From an uncultured Desulfovibrio sp. (GTDB lineage: Bacteria > Desulfobacterota > Desulfovibrionia > Desulfovibrionales > Desulfovibrionaceae): a stretch of 39,328 bases of DNA. The first letter of the stretch is position 1. Each line of letters opens with the position of its first letter. The notes beneath the pieces were generated by a model. That model saw only the letters and a list, made by a program, of their open reading frames with translations. It made no database searches and had not been told where the DNA came from. The stretch spans positions 1-39,328 of the forward strand of contig USBZ01000015.1 of NCBI GenBank assembly GCA_900553065.1, given 5' to 3'. Shown piece by piece: positions 8,801 to 16,620 of the stretch. The translations under genes and the position numbers were made by a program.

Positions 8801-9062
8801 GAGGTTCCAGTCCGGCCAGATGGGGGATTTCGCGGGCGACGTCGTCGCGGGAAAGCGGCGTTTTCAGGCGCAGCAGTCCGCTTTCCTCGTCGAGCTCGAG
8901 GGATTCCTGCAGTTCCTTCCGCCATACGGGATGCGTGAAGTCTCCCGTGGCCAGAACGTCGATGCCCTTGGCGCCCGCCCATGCCGCCAGATGGGGAAGA
9001 GTGAGGCGCGAACTTGTGGCCCGGGAAAAACGGGAATGGATGTGCAGATCTGCTCGGAACAT
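5811..9062 (-). CDS. PHP-domain phosphoesterase fused to UvrD/Rep-type DNA helicase
   Basis: A 1083-residue fusion. Residues 1 to about 400 are a PHP-type metal-dependent phosphoesterase: DLHIHS at 5-10, HIW at 167-169 and DAH at 226-228 supply metal ligands, and CPVCGK at 299-304 is a zinc-ribbon-like pair. A Pro/Ala/Glu-rich linker spans about 420-470. Residues 475-1040 are a superfamily 1 helicase: AGPGAGKTRT (Walker A, 496-505), DEVQD (666-670), GDPDQSIYGFRG (694-705), TMHASKGLEF (976-985) and LLYVGITRA (1024-1032). The final residues, QLSLF, match the sliding-clamp-binding consensus. Probable role: DNA repair or fork processing with a coupled nuclease or phosphatase. It stands alone between convergent and divergent neighbours. 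The substrate is unknown; both domain calls are firm. Confidence 0.9.
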   Translation of the reverse strand: MFRADLHIHSRFSRATSSRLTLPHLAAWAGAKGIDVLATGDFTHPVWRKELQESLELDEESGLLRLKTPLSRDDVAREIPHLAGLEPHEPRFMLEAEISSIYKKNGAVRKIHSLVYVPDFESADRLCEKLEAIGNLKSDGRPILGLDVKDLLAMVLEIPRAYMIPAHIWTPWFALFGSKSGFDSLDECFEDLTPHIFAAETGLSSDPDMNRCWSHLDRLRMVSSSDAHSGENLAREATLFHGKVSYDGIFDALHGKNGETAYAGTLEFFPEEGKYHLDGHRACGVVLEPAECMKLGNICPVCGKPLTVGVLHRVLALADRQEPPCPGKDFQSLIPLPEILGELLHCRAKTRKTQEKYADLLNRFGSEMAVLQDVPEDDLRRIWPELGEAVARMRAGKVIRHAGYDGEYGVIRLFEEKEQAPSLLEKVPAARRTPLPREKKAQKKTLTSDGEPAAAAASAEGMEAGRPASSSFSLDSFSPMQKAALNAGPGPVLVLAGPGAGKTRTLVGRLVRLLSSGVPARDIVAVTFTRRAAEEMRTRLAAALRDVLKAETEQELPETDTLHALALKRWPGEAPVVLSEEGARKAFAAANPMLEGKEASKLYDRLELARETLSMPDELAPFAERYRLWKKERGLADYTDLPETWLAELKSRNYGASKHWKHLLVDEVQDLSPLQKALVEALTPADGSGFFGIGDPDQSIYGFRGADSGIEEALRSRWPQIQVLGLTESHRSAAAILEAGHDALAGHGACGELTSATGYSATLQWMGAPNAEREAAWIADRIAYLIGGTSHQQADMHETLAGCHLEYGSCSPGDIAVLCRIKALIPPIRAALEKRGIPCSAPEGDAFWADERVDAVLQAAARFCRDEEHSRKEAAFLDASRFPLLAAMAGSAPVRDDKGDDVLDGLTKDVWDQGPDAVLARCPSRFDPLFAESRAFRRLRQAWKDHGGWPELLSFVSFRRDIDMVRGQAEYVQLMTMHASKGLEFKAVFIPGMEDGLLPFRGVGALLNKPDDFTPPPVEEEERLLYVGITRASEAVFLSSAASRTLYGHTLALPPSPLLPLSHFHAVKLTRRTKTTASQLSLF

Positions 9063-9189
9063 GGTTTACTCACGACGGAAAGAAGGAAAAAGAAACGGAA
9101 TGCGGATCATGTTCCGGAGATCGGAACGGATGTTCCGTTATAGCGGGAAAGGTCGTGTTCCGCAATGACATCAACGCGAAGGAGCATAC

Positions 9190-9912
9190 GTGAGAGCGGA
9201 GGAGGATCACAGGGAGGGCGCGGCCTTTCCTTCGGGAGTGGAGCAGCCGGAAGGCAGTTTCCGCTTCAGCGGCGATGCGTTGCTGCTGGCGGATTTTGCC
9301 GTGGAATGCGCCTTGCCGCCGCAGGCAGTTTTTGCCGATCTCGGCACGGGATGCGGCGTGGTGGCGCTGGCGGCGCTGCGCAGCATGCCTCTGTGTCGCG
9401 GCGTAGGGCTGGAGATTCAGCCGCCTCTTGCTGCCGCCGCCTGCCGCAATGCCGCAAGGCTCGGGCTGGAGGAGCGCTTCTGCGTTGTTGAAGGAAGCGT
9501 ATCGGACGAGGCGGCGCTGCGCAGTCTCCGCGCCCGGTTGCGCCCGGAAGCGGGCGGGAGTGGAGACGCTCTTCCGCTTTTTGACGCCGTGCTCTGCAAT
9601 CCTCCGTGGCGAAGGGAAGGGGCCGGACGCGTGCCGCCTTCCGCCATGCGCCGGACGGCGCTTTTCGGCACGGAGCGGACCTTTCCGGACTTTTTTTCCG
9701 CTGCGGATGCGCTGCTGAAGAATGCGGGACAGCTGGTGGTGGTAAGCGGCGCGGAGCGCACGGCGGATCTTCTGGCGGCCCTGCCGGAAAGACTGCGGCC
9801 GGAACGCATGCGCTTCGTGTTCACGAGGCGGGACGCTCCGGCCACATTCGTGCTTCTGTCGGCAAGAAAGAACGGTCGCGGCGCGCTTCGCGTGGAGCGG
9901 CAGGAATACTGA
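9190..9912 (+). CDS. SAM-dependent adenine-N6 methyltransferase, TrmN6/YfiC-like
   Basis: A 240-residue class I methyltransferase. It carries SAM motif I DLGTGCGVVAL (50-60), an acidic ribose-binding position in VGLEIQ (72-77), and the amino-methylating motif NPPW (137-140), which marks N6-adenine or N5-glutamine methylation. Order and length resemble TrmN6, which makes m6A37 in tRNA-Val. The first segment, FRFSGDALLLADF, matches the F-x-x-S-x-D-A-x-L-L-A start of that family. Start: GTG at 9190, with AAGGAG six bases upstream. It diverges from the helicase gene and converges on the RNA m5C methyltransferase gene. The substrate could also be rRNA or a protein glutamine. Confidence 0.8.
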   Translation: MRAEEDHREGAAFPSGVEQPEGSFRFSGDALLLADFAVECALPPQAVFADLGTGCGVVALAALRSMPLCRGVGLEIQPPLAAAACRNAARLGLEERFCVVEGSVSDEAALRSLRARLRPEAGGSGDALPLFDAVLCNPPWRREGAGRVPPSAMRRTALFGTERTFPDFFSAADALLKNAGQLVVVSGAERTADLLAALPERLRPERMRFVFTRRDAPATFVLLSARKNGRGALRVERQEY

Positions 9913-9976
9913 ACCCTTCCCCGGGCGCGCTGCATGAAGCGGCGAGGAGAAGAGCCTGCGGCGCTGCCGCACACCC

Positions 9977-11242
9977 TCAGCGTTCCGACCAGATGAGCCT
10001 TTTGTTTTTGATGTTGAGTCTGCCGAGAGGCAGCGAATTCCAGCGGAGCAGGGCCGTACGTTCTTCCTTGCGGATGCCGTCGGGAGCGGGAAGGCTCTGT
10101 CCCTGCAGAAGTCCGGAGATGATTTTCAGACCTTCGGCTCCTTCGAGATCGACATGCGCTCCCGGTCCTTCGATGCGGACGCGGGGAGAAAGTCTCACGT
10201 CGCCGTTTTTGCCCGCCTTGCCCATGTACAGCCCCTGCCAGTGCAGCGACTCGGGCAGCCGTGCCAGTGCCTGAACCGGCAGCGCGTGAAGGCTGCCGCC
10301 GAAGATGCCTATTTCGGCGTGAACGAGCCTCGGATCAAGGCCCAGCTGCCGGAGTCTTCCTTCATCGACGACTTCGGCCTGCACGGGCTGTTCGGTGTAG
10401 GGCACGGGGCCTTCGCTGCGGCCGGGCTTGCGCAGCCTCGCGACGAAGAAGCCCTGAGTGTCGCCCATTTTCGGAGAAAGACACCAGACGCCCTCGCATC
10501 CCTGCGGAGGCTGAAGATCGAAGCCCGAAACGTCGCCGAGCGCTTCCAGTTCGAGGCCGAGTTCTTCTCTGGCGAAGATGACCTGCTTTTCGTTTTCCTC
10601 CACGTCCGTGGTGCAGGTGGAGTAGACGACCACCCCTCCGGGGCGGAGCAGTCTTTCGGCCTCGCGCAGCAGATCCTTCTGCAGGCGGATGAGCGGCGCC
10701 ACCTTGTCGTCCTTCCAGATGTCCATGACCTTGGGATTCTTTTCCACGGTGCCCCAGCCGGAACAGGGAGGGTCAAGCTGGATGAAGTCCCACGAGGCGT
10801 CGGGCAGGGGAAGCTTTTCCCCGCTCTGGCAGCAGGTCGCCGTCTGGGTGAGGCCCATGACGTGCAGGTTGCGCCGAAGATTGGCAAGCCGTACGGCGGA
10901 AGGCTCGTTGCCGAGCACCAGACCGTGCGGCCCCACCAGCCAGGCCAGCTGACTGGTTTTGCTGCCCGGACTGGAGCACATGTCCAGAACAGCCGCGCCC
11001 TTCGGAGGATTGAGGGCGATGGGCGGAAGCATGGAGGCTCTGTCCTGAATGTAGATCAGTCCGAAAAAGCCGGCCAGACTGTTGCCCAGAGGCCCCGGTC
11101 CCTCGATCAGACGTCGTGCGGGCAGGAAAAAGGGATCGTCTTCAAAGCGGAAACCCTGAAGGCGGAGCATTTCCTCGACAAGAGGAATTTCCTCGGGAGC
11201 GCAGGCGAAGCGGAAGGAACGTCGTGCTGTAGTCATGGTCAC
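9977..11242 (-). CDS. RNA m5C methyltransferase, RsmB/RsmF (NOL1/NOP2/Sun) family
   Basis: A 421-residue cytosine-C5 RNA methyltransferase. SAM-binding motif I is VLDMCSSPGSKTSQLA (about 85-100). The catalytic pair is DPPCSGWG with C160 and STCTT with C210. A C-terminal extension after about residue 270 resembles the RsmF C-terminal RNA-binding region. It lacks the NusB-like N-terminal domain of RsmB, so RsmF (16S rRNA) is the closer model, although a tRNA target is possible. It is transcribed towards the TrmN6-like gene. No T-rich terminator is evident in the 64 bp between the two convergent stop codons. Confidence 0.85.
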   Translation of the reverse strand: MTMTTARRSFRFACAPEEIPLVEEMLRLQGFRFEDDPFFLPARRLIEGPGPLGNSLAGFFGLIYIQDRASMLPPIALNPPKGAAVLDMCSSPGSKTSQLAWLVGPHGLVLGNEPSAVRLANLRRNLHVMGLTQTATCCQSGEKLPLPDASWDFIQLDPPCSGWGTVEKNPKVMDIWKDDKVAPLIRLQKDLLREAERLLRPGGVVVYSTCTTDVEENEKQVIFAREELGLELEALGDVSGFDLQPPQGCEGVWCLSPKMGDTQGFFVARLRKPGRSEGPVPYTEQPVQAEVVDEGRLRQLGLDPRLVHAEIGIFGGSLHALPVQALARLPESLHWQGLYMGKAGKNGDVRLSPRVRIEGPGAHVDLEGAEGLKIISGLLQGQSLPAPDGIRKEERTALLRWNSLPLGRLNIKNKRLIWSER

Positions 11243-11295
11243 CGTAGGATCATAGGTATGGGCTTGCTGTTACAAAAAAGTGGAGGGCGGTGCTG

Positions 11296-11324
11296 TTGCC
11301 GTTTGGGGCGAGAAAGTGTAGAGT
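11296..11324 (+). promoter_or_regulatory. Possible promoter of the FG-GAP protein gene
   Basis: TTGCCG (11296-11301) and TAGAGT (11319-11324) are separated by 17 bp and lie 28 bp before the start codon. Each hexamer matches consensus at 4 of 6 positions. Confidence 0.4.
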
Positions 11325-11352
11325 GCCTTGCAAATCCTTCAAGGAGTATGTT

Positions 11353-13005
11353 ATGTCCAGACGATTTCTGCCCGCTGTATGGGCATTTACCCTTCTGTTC
11401 CTGATGATGCAAGTGCCCGCGATGGCGGCCAGCTATGTGGTGGCTCCTTTCACGGTATCCGGAGAACAGGGCTATTCTTATCTTTCTCAGGCTGTTCCGT
11501 CCATGCTTACGTCCCGCCTTTTCCTTCAGGGAAAGTTCGAGCCTGTGGCCCGTCAGGATTCCGCATTGAAGGAAAGTGCTCCCACCTCCACGGATGCCGC
11601 AACCGCCTTCGGTCGTCGTTTCGGCGCGGACTATGTGGTGTGGGGCAGCGTGACCGTCATGGGCGATCAGGCCAGCCTTGATGTGAGCGCCCTTTCGCCC
11701 AACGGAAAGGTCTGGAAGGAATCCTCCACCACTGCGGTGAACTCCCTCATCGGCGGCCTGCAGAACGTGGCCGACAGCATCAATGTGGAAGTGTTCGGCC
11801 GCACCGACGTGAGCCGTGCCGCGGCTCCCGCCTCCGGTTCTCCCAACAGCGCCTTCCTCATGAACGAGACCCGCGGACGGGTTCAGGACAACGCCTATCT
11901 CAATCCTTCCCTGCGCTATCAGGGTTCCGAGAGTGAAAGCGCTCAGATCCGCAGCCAGATGATCGGCTTTGAATGCCTGGGCATGGAAGTTGCCGACATC
12001 GACGGCGACGGCAACAACGAAGTGCTTCTGCTCAACGACAATTCGCTGAATGCCTACGTCTGGAAGGACGGCAACAAACTTGTGGAAATCGGCGAATATC
12101 GTCTTCCCTCTTCCATGAAGCCCGTGCTGGCCCGTCACTACATGCAGGACGGCAAGAACTACATCATTCTTTCCGGCTATGAATCGAGCGACACCAACGC
12201 CTACTCTCAGGTGCTGCAGTTCTCCCAGGGCAAGTTCCGCGTGGTCGTGCGCAATGTTCGCCGTTATCTGAACGTGGTCAACCTGCCTCCTCTCTATGCT
12301 CCGGCGCTCATCACTCAGGACAGCGACCGCAGCAAGGTGGTCAGCGGCGCCGTGTACGAGGCCCGCATCAGAGGCGATGAAGTGGTGCGCGGCAGCAAGC
12401 TTTCCAACCTGCCCAAGCAGGCCACGGTGTTCAACTTCGCCTGGATTCCCGCCGATCGCGGCAAGCGCGGCGACCATCTCGCTCTCATTGCCGAAAACGA
12501 AACGCTGGTCACCTACGATGCCCGCGGCAACCGTCTTGCCGGAACGGAAGATACCTACAGCGGCAGCTCCGTGTATGCCGTCGGCGACCGCGGCATAGGC
12601 TCTCTCGCTTCCAGCGGTGAAAGCTCCGACGCCGTTCTGTACTACATTCCCATGCGTATGCCCGTGGTGGACCTCGACCGTGACGGTCGCCACGAACTTA
12701 TCGTGAACAAGCCCGTTACCGCCGCCGGAAAGCTGTTCTCCAACTACCGTACCTATCCTCAGGGTGAAATTCATGCCATGCTGTGGAACGGCATGGGCAT
12801 GGAACTTCTCTGGAAGACCCGCCGCATCAAAGGCACGGTGTGCGACGTGAGCGTGGCCGACGTGGACAACAACGGCAAGGTGGACCTTGTGGTGGCCGTC
12901 AACGCCTATGCCGGACTCTCCTCGGGCGTGAAGACCCGTTGCGCCGTGTACATGTATCCGCTGGATACCACGATGGTCAACGCCAGGCCCAACTATCAGG
13001 AATAA
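11353..13005 (+). CDS. Exported FG-GAP/VCBS-repeat protein with TolB-like N-terminal domain
   Basis: A 550-residue exported protein. The start is the ATG at 11353 after AAGGAG; it opens with a signal peptide, MSRRFLPAVWAFTLLFLMMQ, cleaved probably after AMA (residues 23-25). Residues about 26-130 (YVVAPF..., GRRFGADYVVWGSV) resemble the alpha/beta domain of TolB/FlgO-type lipoproteins, but there is no lipobox. The rest holds calcium-binding, integrin-like FG-GAP motifs: DIDGDGNNEV, DLDRDGRHEL and DVDNNGKVDL. These suggest a beta-propeller in the periplasm or outer envelope. I do not know its function. The DUF1844 gene follows after 27 bp, so they may be co-transcribed. Compositionally it matches its neighbours. 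Confidence 0.8.
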   Translation: MSRRFLPAVWAFTLLFLMMQVPAMAASYVVAPFTVSGEQGYSYLSQAVPSMLTSRLFLQGKFEPVARQDSALKESAPTSTDAATAFGRRFGADYVVWGSVTVMGDQASLDVSALSPNGKVWKESSTTAVNSLIGGLQNVADSINVEVFGRTDVSRAAAPASGSPNSAFLMNETRGRVQDNAYLNPSLRYQGSESESAQIRSQMIGFECLGMEVADIDGDGNNEVLLLNDNSLNAYVWKDGNKLVEIGEYRLPSSMKPVLARHYMQDGKNYIILSGYESSDTNAYSQVLQFSQGKFRVVVRNVRRYLNVVNLPPLYAPALITQDSDRSKVVSGAVYEARIRGDEVVRGSKLSNLPKQATVFNFAWIPADRGKRGDHLALIAENETLVTYDARGNRLAGTEDTYSGSSVYAVGDRGIGSLASSGESSDAVLYYIPMRMPVVDLDRDGRHELIVNKPVTAAGKLFSNYRTYPQGEIHAMLWNGMGMELLWKTRRIKGTVCDVSVADVDNNGKVDLVVAVNAYAGLSSGVKTRCAVYMYPLDTTMVNARPNYQE

Positions 13006-13032
13006 CATCTGCTTTAGGATTTCGGGGGAACC

Positions 13033-13302
13033 ATGTCGGACAAGACAGAGTCGAACATACTGCCGGAAGTCACGTTTTCCACCTTTGTGCTCTCCCTTGC
13101 CTCTTCGGCGCTGGTACATCTTGGAGAGGTGCCCAATCCGGAAACCGGCGGCACGACCCGCAACGAGGCTCTGGCCCGTAACGCCATCGACGTGCTGACC
13201 ATGCTCGACGACAAGACCCGGAACGGACTTACCCCCGAGGAAAGCAAGCTCATGCGCGACGTTCTCTATGAACTGCGCATGAAGTTCGTGGCCCGGTCCT
13301 GA
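13033..13302 (+). CDS. DUF1844 family protein
   Basis: An 89-residue protein with the DUF1844 pattern: a FSTFVLSLASSALVHLGE core (about 15-32), NPETG, then a helical region with RNAIDVLTMLDDKTRNGLT and a C-terminal LRMKF. Small helical proteins of this family are common in Deltaproteobacteria; their role is unknown. There is no signal peptide or certain transmembrane segment, although residues 16-30 are moderately hydrophobic. The gene lies 27 bp after the FG-GAP gene and ends at a clear terminator. Confidence 0.8.
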   Translation: MSDKTESNILPEVTFSTFVLSLASSALVHLGEVPNPETGGTTRNEALARNAIDVLTMLDDKTRNGLTPEESKLMRDVLYELRMKFVARS

Positions 13303-13320
13303 TTTTTCTTCCCTTTCAGC

Positions 13321-13346
13321 GGGCCGGATCTTCCGGCCCTTTTTTT
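13321..13346 (+). terminator. Intrinsic terminator after the DUF1844 gene
   Basis: An 8-bp perfect stem GGGCCGGA/TCCGGCCC with a 3-nt loop is followed by seven T. The argC start codon is only 12 bp beyond the T run. argC must therefore either depend on readthrough or have a promoter inside or before this hairpin. Confidence 0.85.
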
Positions 13347-13358
13347 CGGAGTACTGCC

Positions 13359-14405
13359 ATGCTGCGAGCCGGTCTGGTCGGCGTTACGGGTTATACCGGG
13401 ATGGAACTCTCCCGTATTCTGGCTTCTCATCCTTCCATCAGACTGACGGCGGCCACGTCGCGTCAGGATGCGGGGAAGAGGCTCGACGCCGTGTATCCTT
13501 TCCTGCAGGGACTTCCCGGGGCGGACGTGACGCTCATTGAGCCTGATGTCCGGGCTCTGGCCGAGGCCTGCGATGTGGTTTTCCTTGCCGTGCCTCACGG
13601 CGTGGCCATGGAAACCGGAGCCGCCCTGTATGATGCGGGCGTGAAGGTCGTCGATCTGTCGGCGGATTTCCGTCTGCGCGACGCCGAAGTGTACGAGGCG
13701 TGGTACAAGCCCCACACCCGTAAGGACTATCTTGCCCATGCCGTATACGGCCTGCCCGAAATCTACGGCAGCCAGATCCGTCAGGCGCGTCTGGTGGCCA
13801 ATCCCGGCTGCTATCCCACTGCGTCCATTCTGGGCCTGTACGCGGCGCTCAAGGGCGGCATCGTGCATACGGACGACATCATCATCGACGCCAAGTCCGG
13901 CACCACCGGCGCGGGCCGCAAGGCCGTGGTCAGCTCCCTGTTCTGCGAGGTGGCCGATTCCTTCCGCCCCTACAACATCGGCGGAAAGCATCGTCATACG
14001 CCGGAAATCGAGCAGGAACTCTCCGTGGCGGCCGGCGCTGCCGTGACGGTTTCGTTCAATCCCCATCTTCTGCCCATCAGCCGCGGCATTCTTGCCACCA
14101 TCTATACGCGGCTGACCAGTCCGCTTTCGCAGGCCGACGTGCAGGCCATGTACGAGGACTTCTGGAAGGACAGCCCCTGGGTGCGCGTCATGCCTGCGGG
14201 CAGACTGCCTGAAACCCGCAACGTTCGCGGAACCATGTTCTGCGACATCGCCGTGACCGTGGATGAGCGCACGGGCCGCCTCATCATCACTTCGGCCATC
14301 GACAATCTCTGCCGCGGAGCTTCCGGGCAGGCCGTGGCCAACGCCAATCTCATGTTCGACCTGCCCGTGAATACGGGACTGAACTTCGCGCCGCTGGTTC
14401 CGTAA
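13359..14405 (+). CDS. argC: N-acetyl-gamma-glutamyl-phosphate reductase
   Basis: A 348-residue ArgC, the NADPH-dependent third step of arginine synthesis. The Rossmann start GLVGVTGYTGMEL (5-17) binds NADP. The catalytic cysteine is C151 in NPGCYPT. The family signatures GKHRHTPEIEQEL and NLCRGASGQAVANANLM are present. Length is normal and no domain is missing. No other arg gene is in the window. The gene begins right after a strong terminator and ends before a second one, so it is probably monocistronic. Confidence 0.96.
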   Translation: MLRAGLVGVTGYTGMELSRILASHPSIRLTAATSRQDAGKRLDAVYPFLQGLPGADVTLIEPDVRALAEACDVVFLAVPHGVAMETGAALYDAGVKVVDLSADFRLRDAEVYEAWYKPHTRKDYLAHAVYGLPEIYGSQIRQARLVANPGCYPTASILGLYAALKGGIVHTDDIIIDAKSGTTGAGRKAVVSSLFCEVADSFRPYNIGGKHRHTPEIEQELSVAAGAAVTVSFNPHLLPISRGILATIYTRLTSPLSQADVQAMYEDFWKDSPWVRVMPAGRLPETRNVRGTMFCDIAVTVDERTGRLIITSAIDNLCRGASGQAVANANLMFDLPVNTGLNFAPLVP

Positions 14406-14534
14406 TCTTCCGGCGGACGCTTCCGGGATTCCGGGGAAGATTTGCGTTTTCCCATGGCGGGGCGCAGCACGGCCGGAATACGCCGCAAGCGCTCCGCAAA
14501 GATGCCCGGACTGGTCCTCGTTGATATTCTGCAG

Positions 14535-14573
14535 AAAAAAGGGGGAACGGCAATAATTGCCGTTCCCCCTTTT
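14535..14573. terminator. Bidirectional terminator between argC and fba
   Basis: A 13-bp perfect stem, 14541-14553 with 14557-14569, has a 3-nt loop, A6 on the left and T4 on the right. It serves the converging argC and fba genes. The 130 bp between argC and this hairpin holds nothing I recognise. Confidence 0.9.
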
Positions 14574-14608
14574 CCTGTACGATGAACTCCGGACAGGCCG
14601 GAACCGGA

Positions 14609-15532
14609 TCAGATCTTGTTGGAGCTGCCGAGCACGTTGCGGATCTTGCGCTGAACCATGTCCTTCACCGCTTCACGGGCGGGCTTGAGATAGGCGCGGG
14701 GATCGAAGGCTTCGGGATTTTCGGCCAGGAACTTGCGGACATGAGCCGTCATGGCGAGGCGGATGTCGGAGTCGATGTTGATCTTGCAGACGCCGGACTT
14801 GGCGGCCTTGCGCAGCATGTCTTCCGGAACGCCCTTGGCATTGCCGAGCTTGCCGCCGTACTGGTTGGCCATTTCCACGAATTCCTGCGGAACGCTGGAG
14901 GCGCCGTGCAGCACCAGCGGATAGCCGGGCATCATGGCGGAAATCTTGTCGAGGCGTTCAAAGTCGAGCTTGGCTTCGCCCTTGAACTTGTAGGCGCCGT
15001 GGCTGGTGCCGATGGCGATGGCGAGAGAGTCGCAGCCGGAACGCTGGGCGAATTCCACGGCCTGATCGGGATCGGTGTAGATGCTGTGGTCGGACGTGAC
15101 GTGTTCCTCCACGCCGGCCAGACGGCCGAGTTCGGCTTCTACCCACACGCCGCGGTCATGGGCATATTCCACGACCTTCTTCGTGACGGCGATGTTTTCC
15201 TCAAAGGGCAGGTGGGAGCCGTCGATCATGACGGAGCTGAAGCCGCCGTCGATGCAGGCCTTGCACAGTTCAAAGTCGGGGCCGTGATCGAGATGCACCA
15301 CGACCGGAAGGTCGGTTTCCTCGAGGGCAGCCTCCACCAGCTTCATGATGTAAACCTGACCGGCATACTTGCGCGCGCCGGCGGAAACCTGCAGGATCAG
15401 CGGCGAACGCTCTTCCGCGCCGGCCTGCATGATGCCCTGTATGATTTCCATGTTGTTGACGTTGAATGCACCGATGGCATAGCCTTCCTTGTAGGCTCGG
15501 GCGAACATCTCTTTGGGAGTGGTGATAGGCAT
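14609..15532 (-). CDS. fba: Class II fructose-1,6-bisphosphate aldolase
   Basis: A 307-residue zinc aldolase that interconverts fructose-1,6-bisphosphate with dihydroxyacetone phosphate and glyceraldehyde-3-phosphate. The catalytic and zinc region is HLDHG (80-84: D82 catalytic, H83 ligand), followed by GTSHG (175-179) and LHGASSVP (208-215) for the other zinc histidines. NIDSD near 272-276 binds substrate phosphate. Length and insert pattern fit the type B or GatY-like branch. The start at 15532 is chosen because GGAGGG lies just upstream; an upstream in-frame ATG would add 55 unrelated residues. A tagatose-bisphosphate specificity cannot be excluded, but with no sugar operon nearby the glycolytic role is likelier. 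Confidence 0.93.
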   Translation of the reverse strand: MPITTPKEMFARAYKEGYAIGAFNVNNMEIIQGIMQAGAEERSPLILQVSAGARKYAGQVYIMKLVEAALEETDLPVVVHLDHGPDFELCKACIDGGFSSVMIDGSHLPFEENIAVTKKVVEYAHDRGVWVEAELGRLAGVEEHVTSDHSIYTDPDQAVEFAQRSGCDSLAIAIGTSHGAYKFKGEAKLDFERLDKISAMMPGYPLVLHGASSVPQEFVEMANQYGGKLGNAKGVPEDMLRKAAKSGVCKINIDSDIRLAMTAHVRKFLAENPEAFDPRAYLKPAREAVKDMVQRKIRNVLGSSNKI

Positions 15533-15612
15533 GGCTTCCCTCCGGGGAGCGGGTATCAATGTCATGGAGAGGGGCAGACAGACAAAAGAATCCTCTCCCT
15601 TTCTTTGTTCCT

Positions 15613-15641
15613 TTTGTATCCGCAGTAAAGATTTTTCGCAA
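15613..15641 (-). promoter_or_regulatory. Promoter of fba
   Basis: On the minus strand, TTGCGA (15636-15641) and TACAAA (15613-15618) are separated by 17 bp. They lie between the surE stop and the fba start, so fba can be transcribed separately from surE. Confidence 0.5.
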
Positions 15642-15675
15642 GGGATGGCGGCGGAAAGAGAGCTTCTTTCGTGAA

Positions 15676-16467
15676 TTAAGAGTGAATCCGTTCCCACAGG
15701 CTGTTTTCGTTCAGCATCTTTACGGTTTCTGTGTCGTTGAGATCAATGGAGAGCGGCGAAAGCGTGGCCCAGCCTTTGTGCAGCCAGCTTTTGTCGGTTC
15801 CTTCGTCTTCAAGCCTGAAGTGCTGGAAGGGATCAATCATCCAGTAGTATTCCTGTCCTCGCGGGGAAACGCGCCGTTCATAGGAATCCAGACAGGCCCA
15901 GTCGGTACTGTGCCTGCATACCTTGAGGCCGCGGATCTGATCCGCTGGGCAGTCGGGCAGGTTGAGATTGTACACGCGGTGCAGGGGAAGGTGCTGCCAG
16001 TCCATGGCGGCAGCCACGCGCGCCACGAGATCGGCATGCTCCTCAGTCACGCCGACATGGGAACAGTGGGAAACGGCCAGCGTGGGAAGTCCGTACATGG
16101 CGCCCTGAATGGCGGCGCCCACGGTGCCGGAGAAAAAGACGTCCTGACCCGCGTTCGGACCGAAGTTGATGCCGGAAACGATGAGATCAGGCTTGAATTC
16201 GGGCATGAGACCGCGCAGTGCAAGAATGACGCAGTCTGCCGGGGTTCCGGCCACGGCTACGCCTTCGAAGGGGCCGCCTGCCGCATCGGGCAGCGTGACG
16301 TTTCGGGTGAGAATGGGGCCGTGCACGGTCAGGCAGCATCCGGCTCCGGAATGCTGTTCGGCGGGGGCCACGGCCCGCACGTCGTGCCCTGCACGGCGGA
16401 GGGCGGCGTAGAGATGATGCAGGTTCCGGCTGTATATTCCGTCGTCATTGCTGATCAGTATGCGCAT
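15676..16467 (-). CDS. surE: 5'/3'-nucleotidase SurE
   Basis: A 263-residue SurE, a metal-dependent nucleoside monophosphate phosphatase linked to stationary-phase survival. The start MRILISNDDG contains the metal-binding Asp pair. EQHSGAG supplies the conserved Ser, and SGINFGPNAGQDVFFSGTVGAA carries the conserved Asn and the family signature. Length is normal. The start codon follows CGGAG at a good distance. It is upstream of fba in the same direction but separated by 143 bp with a promoter. It is divergent from the YhaM-like gene. Confidence 0.96.
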   Translation of the reverse strand: MRILISNDDGIYSRNLHHLYAALRRAGHDVRAVAPAEQHSGAGCCLTVHGPILTRNVTLPDAAGGPFEGVAVAGTPADCVILALRGLMPEFKPDLIVSGINFGPNAGQDVFFSGTVGAAIQGAMYGLPTLAVSHCSHVGVTEEHADLVARVAAAMDWQHLPLHRVYNLNLPDCPADQIRGLKVCRHSTDWACLDSYERRVSPRGQEYYWMIDPFQHFRLEDEGTDKSWLHKGWATLSPLSIDLNDTETVKMLNENSLWERIHS

Positions 16468-16620
16468 GGTGGCTCCGAGATGCCGGCAAAAGGCTTTGAC
16501 AATCGAAGCCCCGGCAAGATAGTTGAAGGAAAAGAAGTATGTCCCTGGAACGGCGTCTGCGCCGTGTCCATGTTTTTTTGTATAAAACGGGAATCAAAAG
16601 TCAATTCTTCCGAGGACAGC

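Noticed and set aside
11239..13119. A 626-codon minus-strand frame
   Set aside because: It is antisense to the exported FG-GAP gene, which has a signal peptide, ribosome site and repeats.
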